This document shows positions 51,930-62,955 of a stretch of DNA of 64,000 bases, one piece after another. The stretch's first letter is position 1, and every line of letters starts with the position of its first letter. Under the pieces are notes generated by a model. The model did not search any database. It was not told the DNA's origin and saw nothing but the letters and a program-made list of their open reading frames with translations. A program made the translations under genes and the position numbers. Source of the stretch: Nepenthes gracilis (lineage: Eukaryota > Streptophyta > Magnoliopsida > Caryophyllales > Nepenthaceae); contig BSYO01000009.1 of the NCBI GenBank assembly GCA_033239525.1, forward strand, positions 18,125,299-18,189,298. The letters run 5' to 3'.

Positions 51930-52115
51930 CATAGGTGGCTGGTCGGCATTTCTTCTCACAAGAAACCGATTTCAATTTCAAACCGGAATCTCCTTTCACA
52001 GGTTGTTGGTCGGCATTTCTTCTCACAAGAAACCGATTTCAACTGCAAACCGGCATCTCCTCTCACATATTGCTAGTCGGCATCATCTTCTCTCACAAAG
52101 AAATCGGTTCAAGTT
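51930..52115. repeat. 67-bp tandem repeat in the LARD interior
   Basis: GTCGGCATTTCTTCTCACAA at 51942 and 52009, and the variant GTCGGCATCATCTTCTCTCA at 52076, are spaced 67 bp apart. Each is followed by GAAACCGATTTCAA or a variant. Confidence 0.8.
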
Positions 52116-52444
52116 GCATATCGTGCAATATATCCTACCATGAGTAACCGAACCAAACACAACGGCTTTTGTTGACAATCTTCTAGCGGTTTCAACTGCT
52201 TCAATTTGTATCGATCCCAAGATGTTACACTGGGGGCTTCGCCCCTAAACTCCCATGTAATTGAGGCCGATCAGTATTTGCAAACCAAGCTTGGATTGAT
52301 AATCTCGTTGCCCAAGCGGCCACTAGTGACAAGACATGACGGTGATCAAGAAATCGATTCAGCCATTAAATACTGAAGAAAGCCAAAAGTATGGTCCATA
52401 TCGCTCCAAGAACATGGTACACCATCTAATTTGAATACCAAGTG

Positions 52445-52690
52445 GTCTAAAAGAGGTCGAATTCTAAACCTCGGTTACATCACTGAGCGGCCCAAAGAAA
52501 GTTAAATTCTAAACCTCAGTTACATCACCGAGCCGCCCAAAAGAAGTCGAATTCTAAACTTCGCTTACATCACCGAGCGGCACAAAAGAGGTCAAATTCT
52601 AAACCTCGATTATATCACCGAAGTGGCCTAAAGAGGTCAAATTCTAAACCTCGGTTACATCACCGAGCGGCTCAAAAGAAGCCAGATTTT
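52445..52690. repeat. 45-bp tandem repeat in the LARD interior, five units
   Basis: ATTCTAAACCTCGGTTACAT units start at 52461, 52506, 52551, 52596 and 52641, exactly 45 bp apart, each continuing CACCGAGCGGCCCAAAAG with substitutions. The array ends about 110 bp before the right LTR. Confidence 0.9.
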
Positions 52691-52799
52691 GAAAATCAGA
52701 TTTTTCAAAGATGGTAAGTCGACAAAGTCAAACAAATAGCGTCCCATCAGAAACATGTCGGGAGTTAAAAATTTCAAACCCCCCGACATGGGGGGCTAA

Positions 52800-53414
52800 T
52801 GGTGGGTACAATATACCTAACCTAGAAAACCATTCAAACCACTTTATCCAATCCGATGGTGGTTATCACTGGTGGTTAATTATGGATAAGAATCAACCAT
52901 TTCAGCGGTTGACTATGGATAAGATCCTTCATCTATATAAAGGCCTCATCCAAAGGAGAAAAAGGAAGGGAGAGGAACGGGAGAAAACCGCAAGGAAAAC
53001 GGCCAAAAACCTCCAAAAAGGAATATGAGAGAAATGGCAAGAGAGATAATCTATCTTAAGGAGGCCAGTCCTCCATCATCCCAGGTGGTCAAAACAACGG
53101 GCAGAGAGCCCATAGAAAAGATCTTTCCTCTACCTCTAAGAGATCACCATTCTAGTGATTAATAATAATTTACAAACTCCCTCCTATGTATCATTCATTT
53201 ATCTTTCTATAAGCTTGAAAAGACTTCTAACTTGAGCGTCGGAGGGTTTATGGTGGAAACAATTTCCGCCAATCTTTGACCTCTAGTTTTTAGTTGTGTT
53301 GTACAGGATTTAGATTCAAAACTATGGAGACGGATTTAGATCGGATCGATTAAAATGAAAATCGTTTCTTTCGCCCGAATTAAGTAAGATAATTCGAATT
53401 TCTAATACGTAACA
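52800..53414 (+). repeat. 3' LTR of the LARD-type element
   Basis: 615 bp, preceded by the polypurine tract CATGGGGGGCTAA. It carries the intact AACTTGAGCGTCGGAG (53229-53244) and the CTCTAGTTTTTAGTTGTGTTG block also seen in the left LTR. Confidence 0.9.
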
Positions 53415-53428
53415 CAAATGTACCGTTA

Positions 53429-55521
53429 TAGATTGAATGAATATATAGAAAGAAAATGTAATTGGATCTTTTTACATTTCAAATTATTTAGAAAAATGAA
53501 CTGAATTAAATAATAAATTTAATTTATACAAATAATCAGGACAACTTACTATGTGTATAGATTAATGTTTAAAAGTAAACGGTTAAAATGTCCAAATAAG
53601 CAATTATGAATCTTGCCAGAAAACATGTTGAATTTTTAATTATTTCTTCAGTAACTGTCATTCCATAATCCAGAAAATAGTGAATAAAATTGAATGATAG
53701 TGAATAATTAAATAACATGTTGGGCTGATAAAAAATAGTGAATAATTAAATTTTATTTTGTATTTTAGTAGTTTATTTTAACCTAAATTCTTTATTTTTT
53801 AATCTTCGGATTTTTACCATTAAAATAATAAAAAATTTTCTACTATAAGAGAATTATGAAAGATTTGAGGCTAATAATATCTTTCTTATCTTCTTGATGA
53901 AAAAAAAATTCAACGGATAATATTTTAAATTAAAAAAAAATAAAAAAATTATAAAGTTACAATATATTATTTTTTTATAACTTAAAATCTCTACAATTTG
54001 ATTTTTATTCAATTATGTAGATAAAAAATATATATAATATATATATTTTTTAAGGAGATGTGCCAACTTTAAATCGGAACTGTAACAGCTCGTATGAGTG
54101 AACCATCGTTTATAACGTACATGGACAACTAATTATGAATGGCATAATAAATAATTTGTTGAATTGGACAGAGACATTTTGAATTCTTTTATATATTTAA
54201 TCGACTTAATAATTATTTATTTATTAATACTGATAAATTTATATAAAAATTAATAAACTGATAAACATTTTTAAACATTTGATTGATACGTTGCTTGTTA
54301 TAAAATGTAAAAAATATATATATATTAAAATTAGACTTTGTCAGGCTTAAATGGGATTTTTTTATTTCAATGAACAATGCCCAAATTTGAGACATCTGAA
54401 AATTTGTTCATCTACGCACATTAGACCTATGAATATGGAATCTAAGGGTGCCATACTTTTTATAGAAATGAATCCAAATTTTAATTAATTATTTTAAAAA
54501 AATATACGACTGTGATTTAATTTAATTTAATTAATTTATATTTATCTAAAATATAAAATAAGTGTAGTTAAGAAATAGGCAGTTGAGCTTCGAAGGGATT
54601 TTTAAAAAAAATAAAAATGAGTTAAAATGATTTATTTTTATTTAATAAAATTATAAATATTTATTTAAATATAACCTATAAAAAATTAATGCTGGAGAGA
54701 CTATATATCTATAATGGATGTTTCGCCTTGATCTGTGAATCCAGACTTTCCTGGATTACTACCACTCATTCTATTTGGGCCTTCGGCCCATTTAAACAGT
54801 CGGGTCAGACGCTAAAGGAAGGCTAACCACATATGGACTAAGCGGTCCAGCGCCTGATAAAATAAAAATAAAAATAAAAATAAAATTTTAAATTTTATTC
54901 TTAAATTTTAAATTATATGTATTTTAATTTTTTCCAAATTTTATTTCTAAAATTTTAGGTTTAGTCTACTTCATTTAGGGAGAATTTTAGGTAATTGCTT
55001 GTTGTCGTTACGTTCTTTTTCTTCCAAAATAAAAAACGCGTTTACATTTTTATGGTAATTAAGTCATATTTGAACTTTCAATCGAAGGGCTAAATTTTTT
55101 TATTGATCATTTTACAAATATTAGTCTTAAATCTTAAGACATAAAGTTTTTTTTTTTTTAAGTCAACATCTGTTGAGTGTTGAGTAGAACCAAAAGAATT
55201 TATTTGTTTTTCTATTAAAAGAGCGTTAATTATTTTCGTAGCATTACATCTTTATTGTACATAAAATCATATCTTCAAATTTGGGAAAAAACCATTTAAG
55301 AAAAAATCATATTTCAACAAGTACTCACAAAGTAGCAAACACTACTAAAAATATTTCGTACTAGGGATCCCGAATAATGCTTTTTTTTTTTTGGGTCAGT
55401 ATTTCAATATTCACTAAACTCAAGGGCATGAAAAAATCGGACCGTTTCTTATAGTAAGGGGGTGCATTTGACTGTACTATTTTAGTTGTAATAATTGTTA
55501 GAGATACATAAAGTCTTCCAA
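53429..55521. other. AT-rich intergenic region
   Basis: No gene recognised. A less AT-rich island at about 54715-54860 contains the 15-bp palindrome TGGGCCTTCGGCCCA (54776-54790). The rest is AT-rich. Confidence 0.55.
54776..54790. promoter_or_regulatory. Palindromic pair of TGGGCC motifs
   Basis: TGGGCC-TTC-GGCCCA is a perfect inverted repeat with 6-bp arms. TGGGCC/T is the site II element bound by TCP factors in plant promoters. No gene lies close enough here to give it a role, so function is uncertain. Confidence 0.3.
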
Positions 55522-55937
55522 TGATGCGAACACAAGTTCAAGGGGAGAGCCCACCTCAAAAGGAAGCCCCTCCCAAACTTATAAGTTAGAGATTCTATCT
55601 CAAACTTTTCAATATGAGATTCACATCATCATTCCTTTCCCTTTCGTCAGTCGCAAATTTTGACGGCTATACTTTCTGACATTTGTTTCGGACTTTTATT
55701 TTTGCGATATCTCACCACACCGTAGTGAGTTAACCCTAAAGTAAAGAACCCTTTTCGATGTAACCCCGATAGGTAACCTACTCCGGGTCGAGGTCGATAT
55801 CAATAAAAGCACCGTTGATACGAGTATAAGTTCAGAAGGAGAACCCACCCTAAAAGGATACCTTATGAGGAGGAGAGCCCCCCAAACTTATAAATTAGAG
55901 GTTATGTCTCAAACTCTTCGATGTGGGACTTGTATCA
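55522..55937. mobile_element. TRIM (miniature LTR retrotransposon)
   Basis: Two direct repeats, 55522-55628 and 55816-55937, each start TGAT(G/A)CGA and end ATCA. They share AAGTTCA-GGAGA-CCCACC, CCCAAACTTATAA(G/A)TTAGAG and TCTCAAACT(T/C)TTC. Between them is a 187-bp non-coding interior. The right copy has the GATGTGGGACTTGTATCA end seen in plant TRIM-like repeats, and TGATRCGA...TGTATCA gives short inverted termini. Total length is 416 bp. No exact TSD is visible (TCCAA against TCTAC). On the minus strand the interior near the right repeat (TTTTATTGATATCGACC) might be a decayed primer-binding region. Confidence 0.7.
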
Positions 55938-57429
55938 TCTACCATTGACAAATCTTTATAATCCACCCTTTATATATATGGGAGCTCATTTTAATTTTTC
56001 ATAATATTTATAAATGACAAAATTTTAATAACTTATAAATATATTTTGATATACAATCTAATAACTTAAATTTTTAGATTAAGATTATATCCAATACATA
56101 TAGTTAAGTCTTATAGCTATCCATACTTGCTCACACACGTGAATTGGTATTGTGCATCTTTCTCGGACAGGATTTAAGTGTCTTGCCATACTCTTAGGAC
56201 AATTATATGTGTCAGTTTTTAGTATGATTTTGGGGTTTCATTGCAATCGACTGAGATACAAAGTAGATATTTCAGACACTAAACTCAATTATTTTATCCA
56301 ACTTTTTTAAATAGATTTTTACATAAAATTTGTACTTTTAATTATATAATTACTAATGTGTGTTTCCGTATTGTCGCTTTTAACAACCCGTTTGATAAAA
56401 TAGAACATAAATTTAATTTCTATTTTATTTTTAATAAAATTACTATTTTACTATTTTATTATTCTAATACTAGAAATAAAAATTTTAAATAAAATGATTA
56501 TTTCATTGAAATAAAAAATAAAAAAATACCAACTTCTTGGTATTTTTATTCCTGATTATTAAAAAATAACTATTCTAAAATATTTTTTTGTTTACTTTTA
56601 TCCCAAGTTAGACTCGTTCAAAAATAGATTTGGATCAAATATGGTTAAATTTGGATGAAAATTTATAACCGCTAATTTAAATTGAGCTGTACATATATAT
56701 AATTTAAATTAGTTTGCTTTGGGCTAATATATAGATTTTTCTATTTAAGTGATATCTCTACCCTTGAATAGTATAAAAAATTTATAGCAATTGATATATC
56801 CCGAATTAATTAAATAATAAGTATTTATATGGAAACACTCTATATTATTATGAAAAATAACATTCTAGGAAAAATATTATACTTGTTTCGATGATTTAAA
56901 GTCGTACTATTTGAAACTTTCAATCCATGTATTTTATTTAGCACATTTTGTAGAATTCTAGAATCTGTCGTAAATACTTTCCGATTAGGAAGCACATATA
57001 TAAATTACAGGTTATGAGTAAATATTCCTAACACAATTGTAGTTTTATCCCCCTTATGAGTTTGATATTTGGATTTGTTAGTAATAGGTACCTTAATTTT
57101 TATATATATTTCATCAAAAGTGCCTAAACAATTCTATAAGTACACATCGAATTGAAATGAGTTATCTAATACATTCATTATGTAGATATAATAATAAATA
57201 TATAAAATAATTATCATATTAAAAATCACTTCTATCACTTGTCTGTACAGTTATCAAAAATGGATTACAACCATCTAAATAAGCGTGCTTGTAGACTTAT
57301 TATTACGGTTAACACATTATTAAATATTCTACTCATTATCTCATCTGACCTCTTAAAATAATATGTAATCATCCTATTTTTTATATGATGTGCAAGAATA
57401 TGTAAATGATGCATCCTTGGATCTAGATT
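55938..57429. other. AT-rich intergenic region
   Basis: No gene recognised. About 56390-56600 has partial inverted symmetry around ACCAACTTCTTGGT and could be a decayed MITE; too weak to call. Confidence 0.5.
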
Positions 57430-57486
57430 ATTGAACGAGTTAGGGAGCCACTTGATTATTCTTGGGGGTCAAGTTAAAATGAATTT
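57430..57486 (-). repeat. Left half of an old LTR fragment interrupted at 57487
   Basis: GTTAGGGAGCCACTTGATTA with GGGTCAAGTTAAAATGAATTT matches 38397-38440 (TTAGGGAGCCACTCGATC ... GGTCAAATTAGAGTGTGTTT). The matching continuation lies on the other side of the insertion, from 63755. Confidence 0.6.
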
Positions 57487-59332
57487 TGTAATGGAATGGA
57501 TCCTATCCTCTAACATCATCCACTAATTATCTTCATTAATCAAAGAAATCCCAATAGGTATTATTTTAAAACATCAAATTCCGGAAAAACTTAGCTAGAA
57601 TTCCTTCAAAAAACGGGCTAAAAACTAGACAAAATAACCTGTATTAACAACCCTACACAAATAATATACATAAATTTAATCCACAAACACGTCTACAAAA
57701 TCAATAAATACTACTCAATCTATGAGTCCAATACAGCATTCCTAATTACTGTATTGAAGTTAAGTGAGATGTCATCTAGGACCAAATAAAATCTAAAAAA
57801 ATAATGCGGATGCAACTATACCATATGTCAACCTACGGAAGCAAAAATAATATATCCATTATAAGACAAATATATACTACATTATCAGAATATACAATGT
57901 TCATTCAGAAACTAATCATATACATTTATGATTCTTCAAGGTCTCCAAAATCTTCAAAAGTCATCAAGCCTAACAGGCTTTATTCCTTCTAGTTAATCCT
58001 ATCTTCAATTATTATCAGGTTTCAACTTATCTGAAGGAGAACAGAAAGTAAGAGGTGAGTTAGCAACTCAACAAATATACTCAAAATCACGAGAATATAT
58101 ACAAATATCATGCAAACATGCACATATAAAATGACAATTAAACATATAAGAAATTTAAGAATCAAATATGCATAATCATAAGAAAATTTCTTGGTTCTAA
58201 AAACTTGGATAAAAAAAAACACAAATTCTTTACTTGTTCTTAGTTTTGAAACCTTTTTTGAAAATAATTCAATCATAATTTCTTTTCAAATTCTCATTTC
58301 AAAATATAAATCCTTTATCTTTTATATCGTGAGGGCAAGATATTCTGAATACTGAATTTCCTAATCTTTTACACCGTGAGGGCTAGGTGTTCATCACACA
58401 ACATTCCCTCCTCTTTTACGCAGTGAGGGCTGGGTGTTCAGCAGACGGCATTCCCTTCTCTTTTACATAGTGAGAGCTGGGTGTTTATCATAGATAATTT
58501 TTTCCTTTTTTACACTGTAAGGGCTGGGTGTTTTCTCAAATTTCCTTAATAATTTGACCATATAGTTTGATGTAAAATTATTAGATAAAAATCGTCTGAT
58601 AAGCTTTAACAAATTATTATATAAGATTCAAAATTCATAAACATCTAATCCCTAATTTTTGTTCTAGGGTTTCATACAAAGCTTCCGGACAAAATTCGAA
58701 CCCAAATCTTGAGCCAAATCACAAAATCAAAACTATAAATTATAATACATATACATAAATATGAAATTTAATCCAAAATTCATGTGAAACATACAACATT
58801 CGTAACAGAGTTTAGAAAATGATGGTTTTAGAGCATAAATGTTAATGTCGAGACATTGAAAAGCAGTAAAAACGGAAAACAAAGTTTGGGGTATACTTGC
58901 CTTAGTCTAATTAAATGATTTTATTATTCTGATTGGACCGGATGTAGCTTCATTCCCCCTTCTCTTTCTCTTTTCCTCCCTTTCTCCCTTCGTTCTGCTG
59001 TTGCTCGTACATTTCTCTCTCTCCCCTATCCTTTTTAAACATGAAAACAATAAGTCGATACTAAATTTCCTAGACCCGCGCTCGAGCGCGCGGCGAGCGC
59101 AGGCTTGGTAGAACTGGCACCTTCACGGGTGCTCGAGCAAGCATGAGCGCCATGTATTCTGTTTTTGGCGCCCTCTGCTGGGCTCGAACTTGCAGTGAGT
59201 TCAACTCTGCTGTTTACTGCAATAAAACTAATTTTTAAATTTTTGCAATTTCACTTATCTTAAACTTAATTATATTAATCATATTAAAATATTTACTAGA
59301 ATTTACAATGTTTTGGGGGTTGGATCGTTACA
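57487..59332 (-). repeat. Left (3') LTR of the gypsy element
   Basis: 1846 bp. It contains a 47-bp tandem array (58318-58545) and a GC-rich, CTCGAGCG-containing stretch at about 59075-59200, in the same order as in the right LTR. Confidence 0.85.
58318..58545. repeat. 47-bp tandem repeat in the left LTR, five units
   Basis: GTGAGGGCTGGGTGTTCATC-type units with the GTGAG core at 58329, 58376, 58423, 58470 and 58517, exactly 47 bp apart. Each is preceded by CTCTTTTACA. Confidence 0.9.
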
Positions 59333-60834
59333 ATCTTTCCGACTTATAGAAATTTTGTCTTCAAAATTTAACGAACTATAAATTTTCTTTATCAAAGGAA
59401 ACCTTCCTAACGTTTCTAAGTTATTCCTTCAATTAAATGATTATCCGAGGAAACCTTAAGAATTCAAATCGTCTTGATCCTTATTACCCGCTCTGTTATA
59501 TCAAAATCTAAATTCATTAAGTCTGATCGCAACCCAATTTGTCAATTAGCTTCCTAACCTAGTTGGAAACCTTCAACGGATAAATGATTCCTGCTTTACT
59601 TTATGCCAAATTTCAAAACGATTATTCATTTCTGAGCCTCAAATCGAACCTTAAAATTATGGGTTCACCACAATTTCGCTGTACAACTCTAATAAATTCT
59701 CTAACTATAAATCATTCAGTTACAATTTACCACCATATTTGATTTAAGCTAACATCCAAAATTTTTCTAATCAAGTTTGACCAAGATTTCGATAAAAATC
59801 TCAAAGAACAATTAAATCTCAAAGGCAAAACTCCTTATATTCTCATTATTTCATTGATAGGTCCTCAAACTGACATCTCATTGAGTACAAAATTCATATA
59901 CCTAAATCGTAAAACCCAAATATTATCAACCTCAAGATCCTGCTGGTATACCGATGAGTTTACTTATTAAATTCGAACGTGTTCTTAAAAACGCAATCGT
60001 AAGGATTTGCCTATACTAGGATCCGTTCTACTTAAAGACATTAAGATTCATCTTCGCAAGTATTAATAGACAAATGCTATCTCCCAAAATAATATCCACA
60101 AGTTCTCAAAATGGAGACTTCAATTACTAATTCCGACTTACAGTGGAGTAACTCTAACTGTAGACTCCTCCTCCACTTAATCAAAGGACAATCATCCACA
60201 TGATACAAGAAACGTAGTCCTAGATTTTTCTCAAACATGTCTCATTACATTTCTCATTCCTCCTTTATGTCATATTTCCTAAATTTTCAAATTCATGGAA
60301 CAATCACCATCCCCATAAACTACACCTATACTTCCTAAAGGTAAAAATTCTCATCGACTAATCCCGACTATGGGTGAAACAATTCTCAAACCATAAGCTC
60401 CTCCCCCACTTAATTTGAGGGTAGCCATCTATTGTGATACAAAATAACAAAACCCTAATCTTGTTCAAAAGTACTACAATCCATCAATAAATCTCAAGAT
60501 ATCAGATTAAAGGAAGGGCTAAAATTAATCAAGGCATTCCAACAGAAATATTAAGACCAGCATTTCATTTAACCATATCTTACCTTAATATTAGAACAAA
60601 TTAACTTGAACCTAGAACCCAAAGTGGTTATCCTAGACCCTGGGATCAATATCAATCAACTTAATCACTAGCTCCAGCCAATTTCAACTTATACAAACTA
60701 GAACAACTAGGATTTTCAACCCTAACTTAACAATTCTAAGCCTTTGTCTACTTAATAGATTAGTCCTAATCGATCATAAACTTTTGCATACGATTCAATT
60801 CAATTCTAAGGTATCTCTTTTATCTAATACTATT
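59333..60834 (-). other. Interior of the non-coding gypsy element
   Basis: 1.5 kb without recognisable domains except the pol tail at the left end (NFEDKISI on the minus strand, about 59345-59370). The degenerate primer site is at the right end. Many C-to-T-type changes and stops in every frame. Confidence 0.65.
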
Positions 60835-61345
60835 TGTAATTGAACGGGTCATATCCATTAAGACCCTCCGTTAATTATCTTCTTTAATCAAAGAAATTCC
60901 AATAGCTAATATTTTAAAATATCAAATTCTGTAGAAAATTTGAAAGAATCTCTTCAAAAAACTGGCTAAAAACTATATAAAACAACCTGTATTAACAATC
61001 CTGCACAAATAATATAATATAAATTTAATCCACAAACATGTTCACAGGATCAACAAATGTCATATCATTCATGACTCCAACACAATACTCCTAACTATCG
61101 TATTAGATCTAAGAGAGATGCCATCTAGAACTAAATAAAGTAAAAAAAAATAATACGGAAGCAACTATTCCATATGTTAATTTGCGAAAGCAAAAACAAT
61201 AAATCCATCATAAGATAAATATACACTACATCATCAGTGTTAGAGACATTTGTCTAATTGGCATATTCCGTTACCATATATCTTATTGTATCAATATCGG
61301 TTTGTGGGGTGTCGGGTTTAAGTCCGTTTTTGTCCGGTCCGCGCT

Positions 61346-61505
61346 CGCCTGGAGCTCGCTAGCCGCTCGAGCCGACAATCCGGTAGGTCGCCCGCTCGCC
61401 TGTCGCTCGCTATCCGTTCGATCCTAAAATCCAGTAGGGTGCCTGCTCGCCCGTCGCTCGCTAGCCGCTCGAGCCGAAAATCCAGTAGGTCACCCGCTCG
61501 CTGCT
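61346..61505. repeat. 51-bp tandem repeat in the nested solo LTR, three units
   Basis: CTCGCTAGCCGCTCGAGCCG-type units start at 61355, 61406 and 61457. They lie in the U3 part, upstream of the TATA box. Confidence 0.85.
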
Positions 61506-61631
61506 CGCCCTCCAGCTGCTCGAGCGCCCGCAGGGTTTCTCACGAAACCCTACAGCTGCCCGCCAAGCACTTGAGCCCCGCTCGAGCGCCAGTGCAACGG
61601 GCAAAATTTTTGAATGCGTTTTTGCCTCCTC

Positions 61632-61640
61632 TATAAATAG
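61632..61640 (+). promoter_or_regulatory. TATA box of the nested solo LTR
   Basis: TATAAATAG in a CTCCTCTATAAATAGTGG context, about 130 bp after the tandem units. Position and sequence fit an LTR U3 core promoter. Confidence 0.6.
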
Positions 61641-62736
61641 TGGACTTAGTTTTTTAAACCCTAAGATTCTGGAGAAATTAATTTCGTGCCTCTTTGAGAA
61701 GAAAGGCCTCTTGTGCTACAAGTTCATTGCTCCTCTTGAGAAAACTAAACACTACAAGATTGCTCTACATGTTCAAACTAGTTTTCTCACCCACTTTATT
61801 TCACCATTGAAACCTTGCCTTCTACCTACGTTTGGAGACGTTGGTTCGTGAAGAAGGAGACTCGTTCATGGTTGGCACTTCAAGTGGCACGAGAGGAAAG
61901 ATTGACGTGAAGACCAAGAAGGAGTCGGTTCCGTTGCCGCGGGCAAATTCAAGGAGTTCCTTGGTAGGGATCACGTGACGGAAGTAAGTCGGCTAGGTTA
62001 GCGCGTTGTTACCACCCGGTCTGTAAGTTGATTTTCATAGTGCATTCCTTCCCTGGCCGTTGAAGCCCGGAGTATTTTTCTCGATTACCGTGGGTATCGA
62101 GTTTTCACTTCGTCGCCAAAAATTACGTCTTTATACTATTGTTCATCATTATATATATTATTGTGTACTGCGCATGATTGTCAGTCTCGTATGCATCTAG
62201 TAGTAAATATCTTTTACGTGTATTAGATATTTATTTCTACTACTTCCGCTATATTTTTCGGGGTCGAAACACGTTGGCACAAAACGTGCATTTTCAATCA
62301 GAATATACAACGTTCATTCAGAAATTAATCATATACATTCACGATTCTTCAAGGTCTTCAAAATCTTAAAAAGTCGTCAAGCCCAATAGGCTTTCTTCCT
62401 TCTAATTAATCCTATCTTCAATCATTATCAGGTTTCAACTTATTAGAAGAGGAGCAGAAACTAAGGGGTGAATTAGTGGCTCAACAAATATACTCAAAAT
62501 CGTAAGAATACACACAAATATCATGCAAACATGCACATACAAAACGACAATTAAACATATAAGAAATGTAAGAATCAAATATGTATAATCAGAAGAAAAT
62601 TTCTTGGTTCTAAAAACTTGGATAAAAAAAAAAACACGAATTCTTTACTTATTTTTAGTTCTAAAACTTTATTTGAAAATAATTCAATCATAATTTTTTT
62701 CTAAATTCTCATTTTAAAATACAAATCCTTCATATA

Positions 62737-62955
62737 TTATATCATGAGGGTAGGATGTTCTGAATACAGAATTCCCTCCTCTTTGACATCATAAGAGCCG
62801 AGTGTGCATACTACGGTATTTCCACCTCTTTTACACCGTGAGAGTTGGGTGTTCATCATACGACATTCCCTCCTCTTTTACACCGTTAGAGTTGGGTGTT
62901 TATCATACAGAATTTCCTCCTCTTTTACACCGTGAGGGCTTGATGTTCTCTCAAA
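62737..62955. repeat. 47-bp tandem repeat in the right LTR
   Basis: Counterpart of the array at 58318-58545, with the same CTCTTTTACACCGTGAGRG core and about five units. Copy number looks equal in the two LTRs, so the array predates the insertion. Confidence 0.85.

Larger units (their letters stand above)
48453..53414 (+). mobile_element. Complete non-coding LTR retrotransposon (LARD type)
   Basis: A 4962-bp element with LTRs at 48453-49125 and 52800-53414, both starting TG(A/G)TGGGTACAATATAC and ending ACA. The target duplication is CAAAC/CAAAT (48448-48452 and 53415-53419). The primer-binding site TGGCGCCGT begins at 49127 and matches the 3' end of plant tRNA-Asp; GTCTGTGAAAACC follows. 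A polypurine tract ATGGGGGGCTAA directly precedes the right LTR. The 3.67-kb interior has no gag, protease, reverse transcriptase or integrase signature in any frame; it is rich in CACTCCGG and TTTCTCTCAC motifs and in tandem repeats. It therefore fits a large retrotransposon derivative that depends on proteins from another element. Confidence 0.88.
47996..53425. mobile_element. MITE split by the LTR element at 48453-53414
   Basis: The left end GGCCATATTTGATTG (47996) and the right end CAACCAAATGTACC, read by joining sequence to the left of 48453 with sequence from 53415, form terminal inverted repeats. Sub-terminal TGTGGGAATAAGGTGAGAATAG (about 48010) mirrors CTATTCCCACTTTATTTC (about 48419-48436). 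TTA occurs on both outer sides (47993-47995 and 53426-53428), as for PIF/Harbinger-type elements. Without the LTR element it is about 470 bp and non-coding. The inverted ends are seen; the superfamily is inference. Confidence 0.6.
61238..62296 (+). mobile_element. Solo LTR inserted in the right LTR
   Basis: A 1059-bp element begins TGTTAGAGAC and ends GCATTTTCA, with a perfect target duplication ATCAG at 61233-61237 and 62297-62301. The uninterrupted homologous site in the left LTR confirms the insertion. TATAAATAG at 61632-61640 is the likely LTR promoter, on the plus strand. A GC-rich U3 holds three 51-bp tandem units. No internal region. Superfamily not assigned. Confidence 0.92.

Noticed and set aside
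56390..56600. Possible MITE with central ACCAACTTCTTGGT symmetry
   Set aside because: Inverted symmetry is patchy and no terminal repeats or TSD could be defined.
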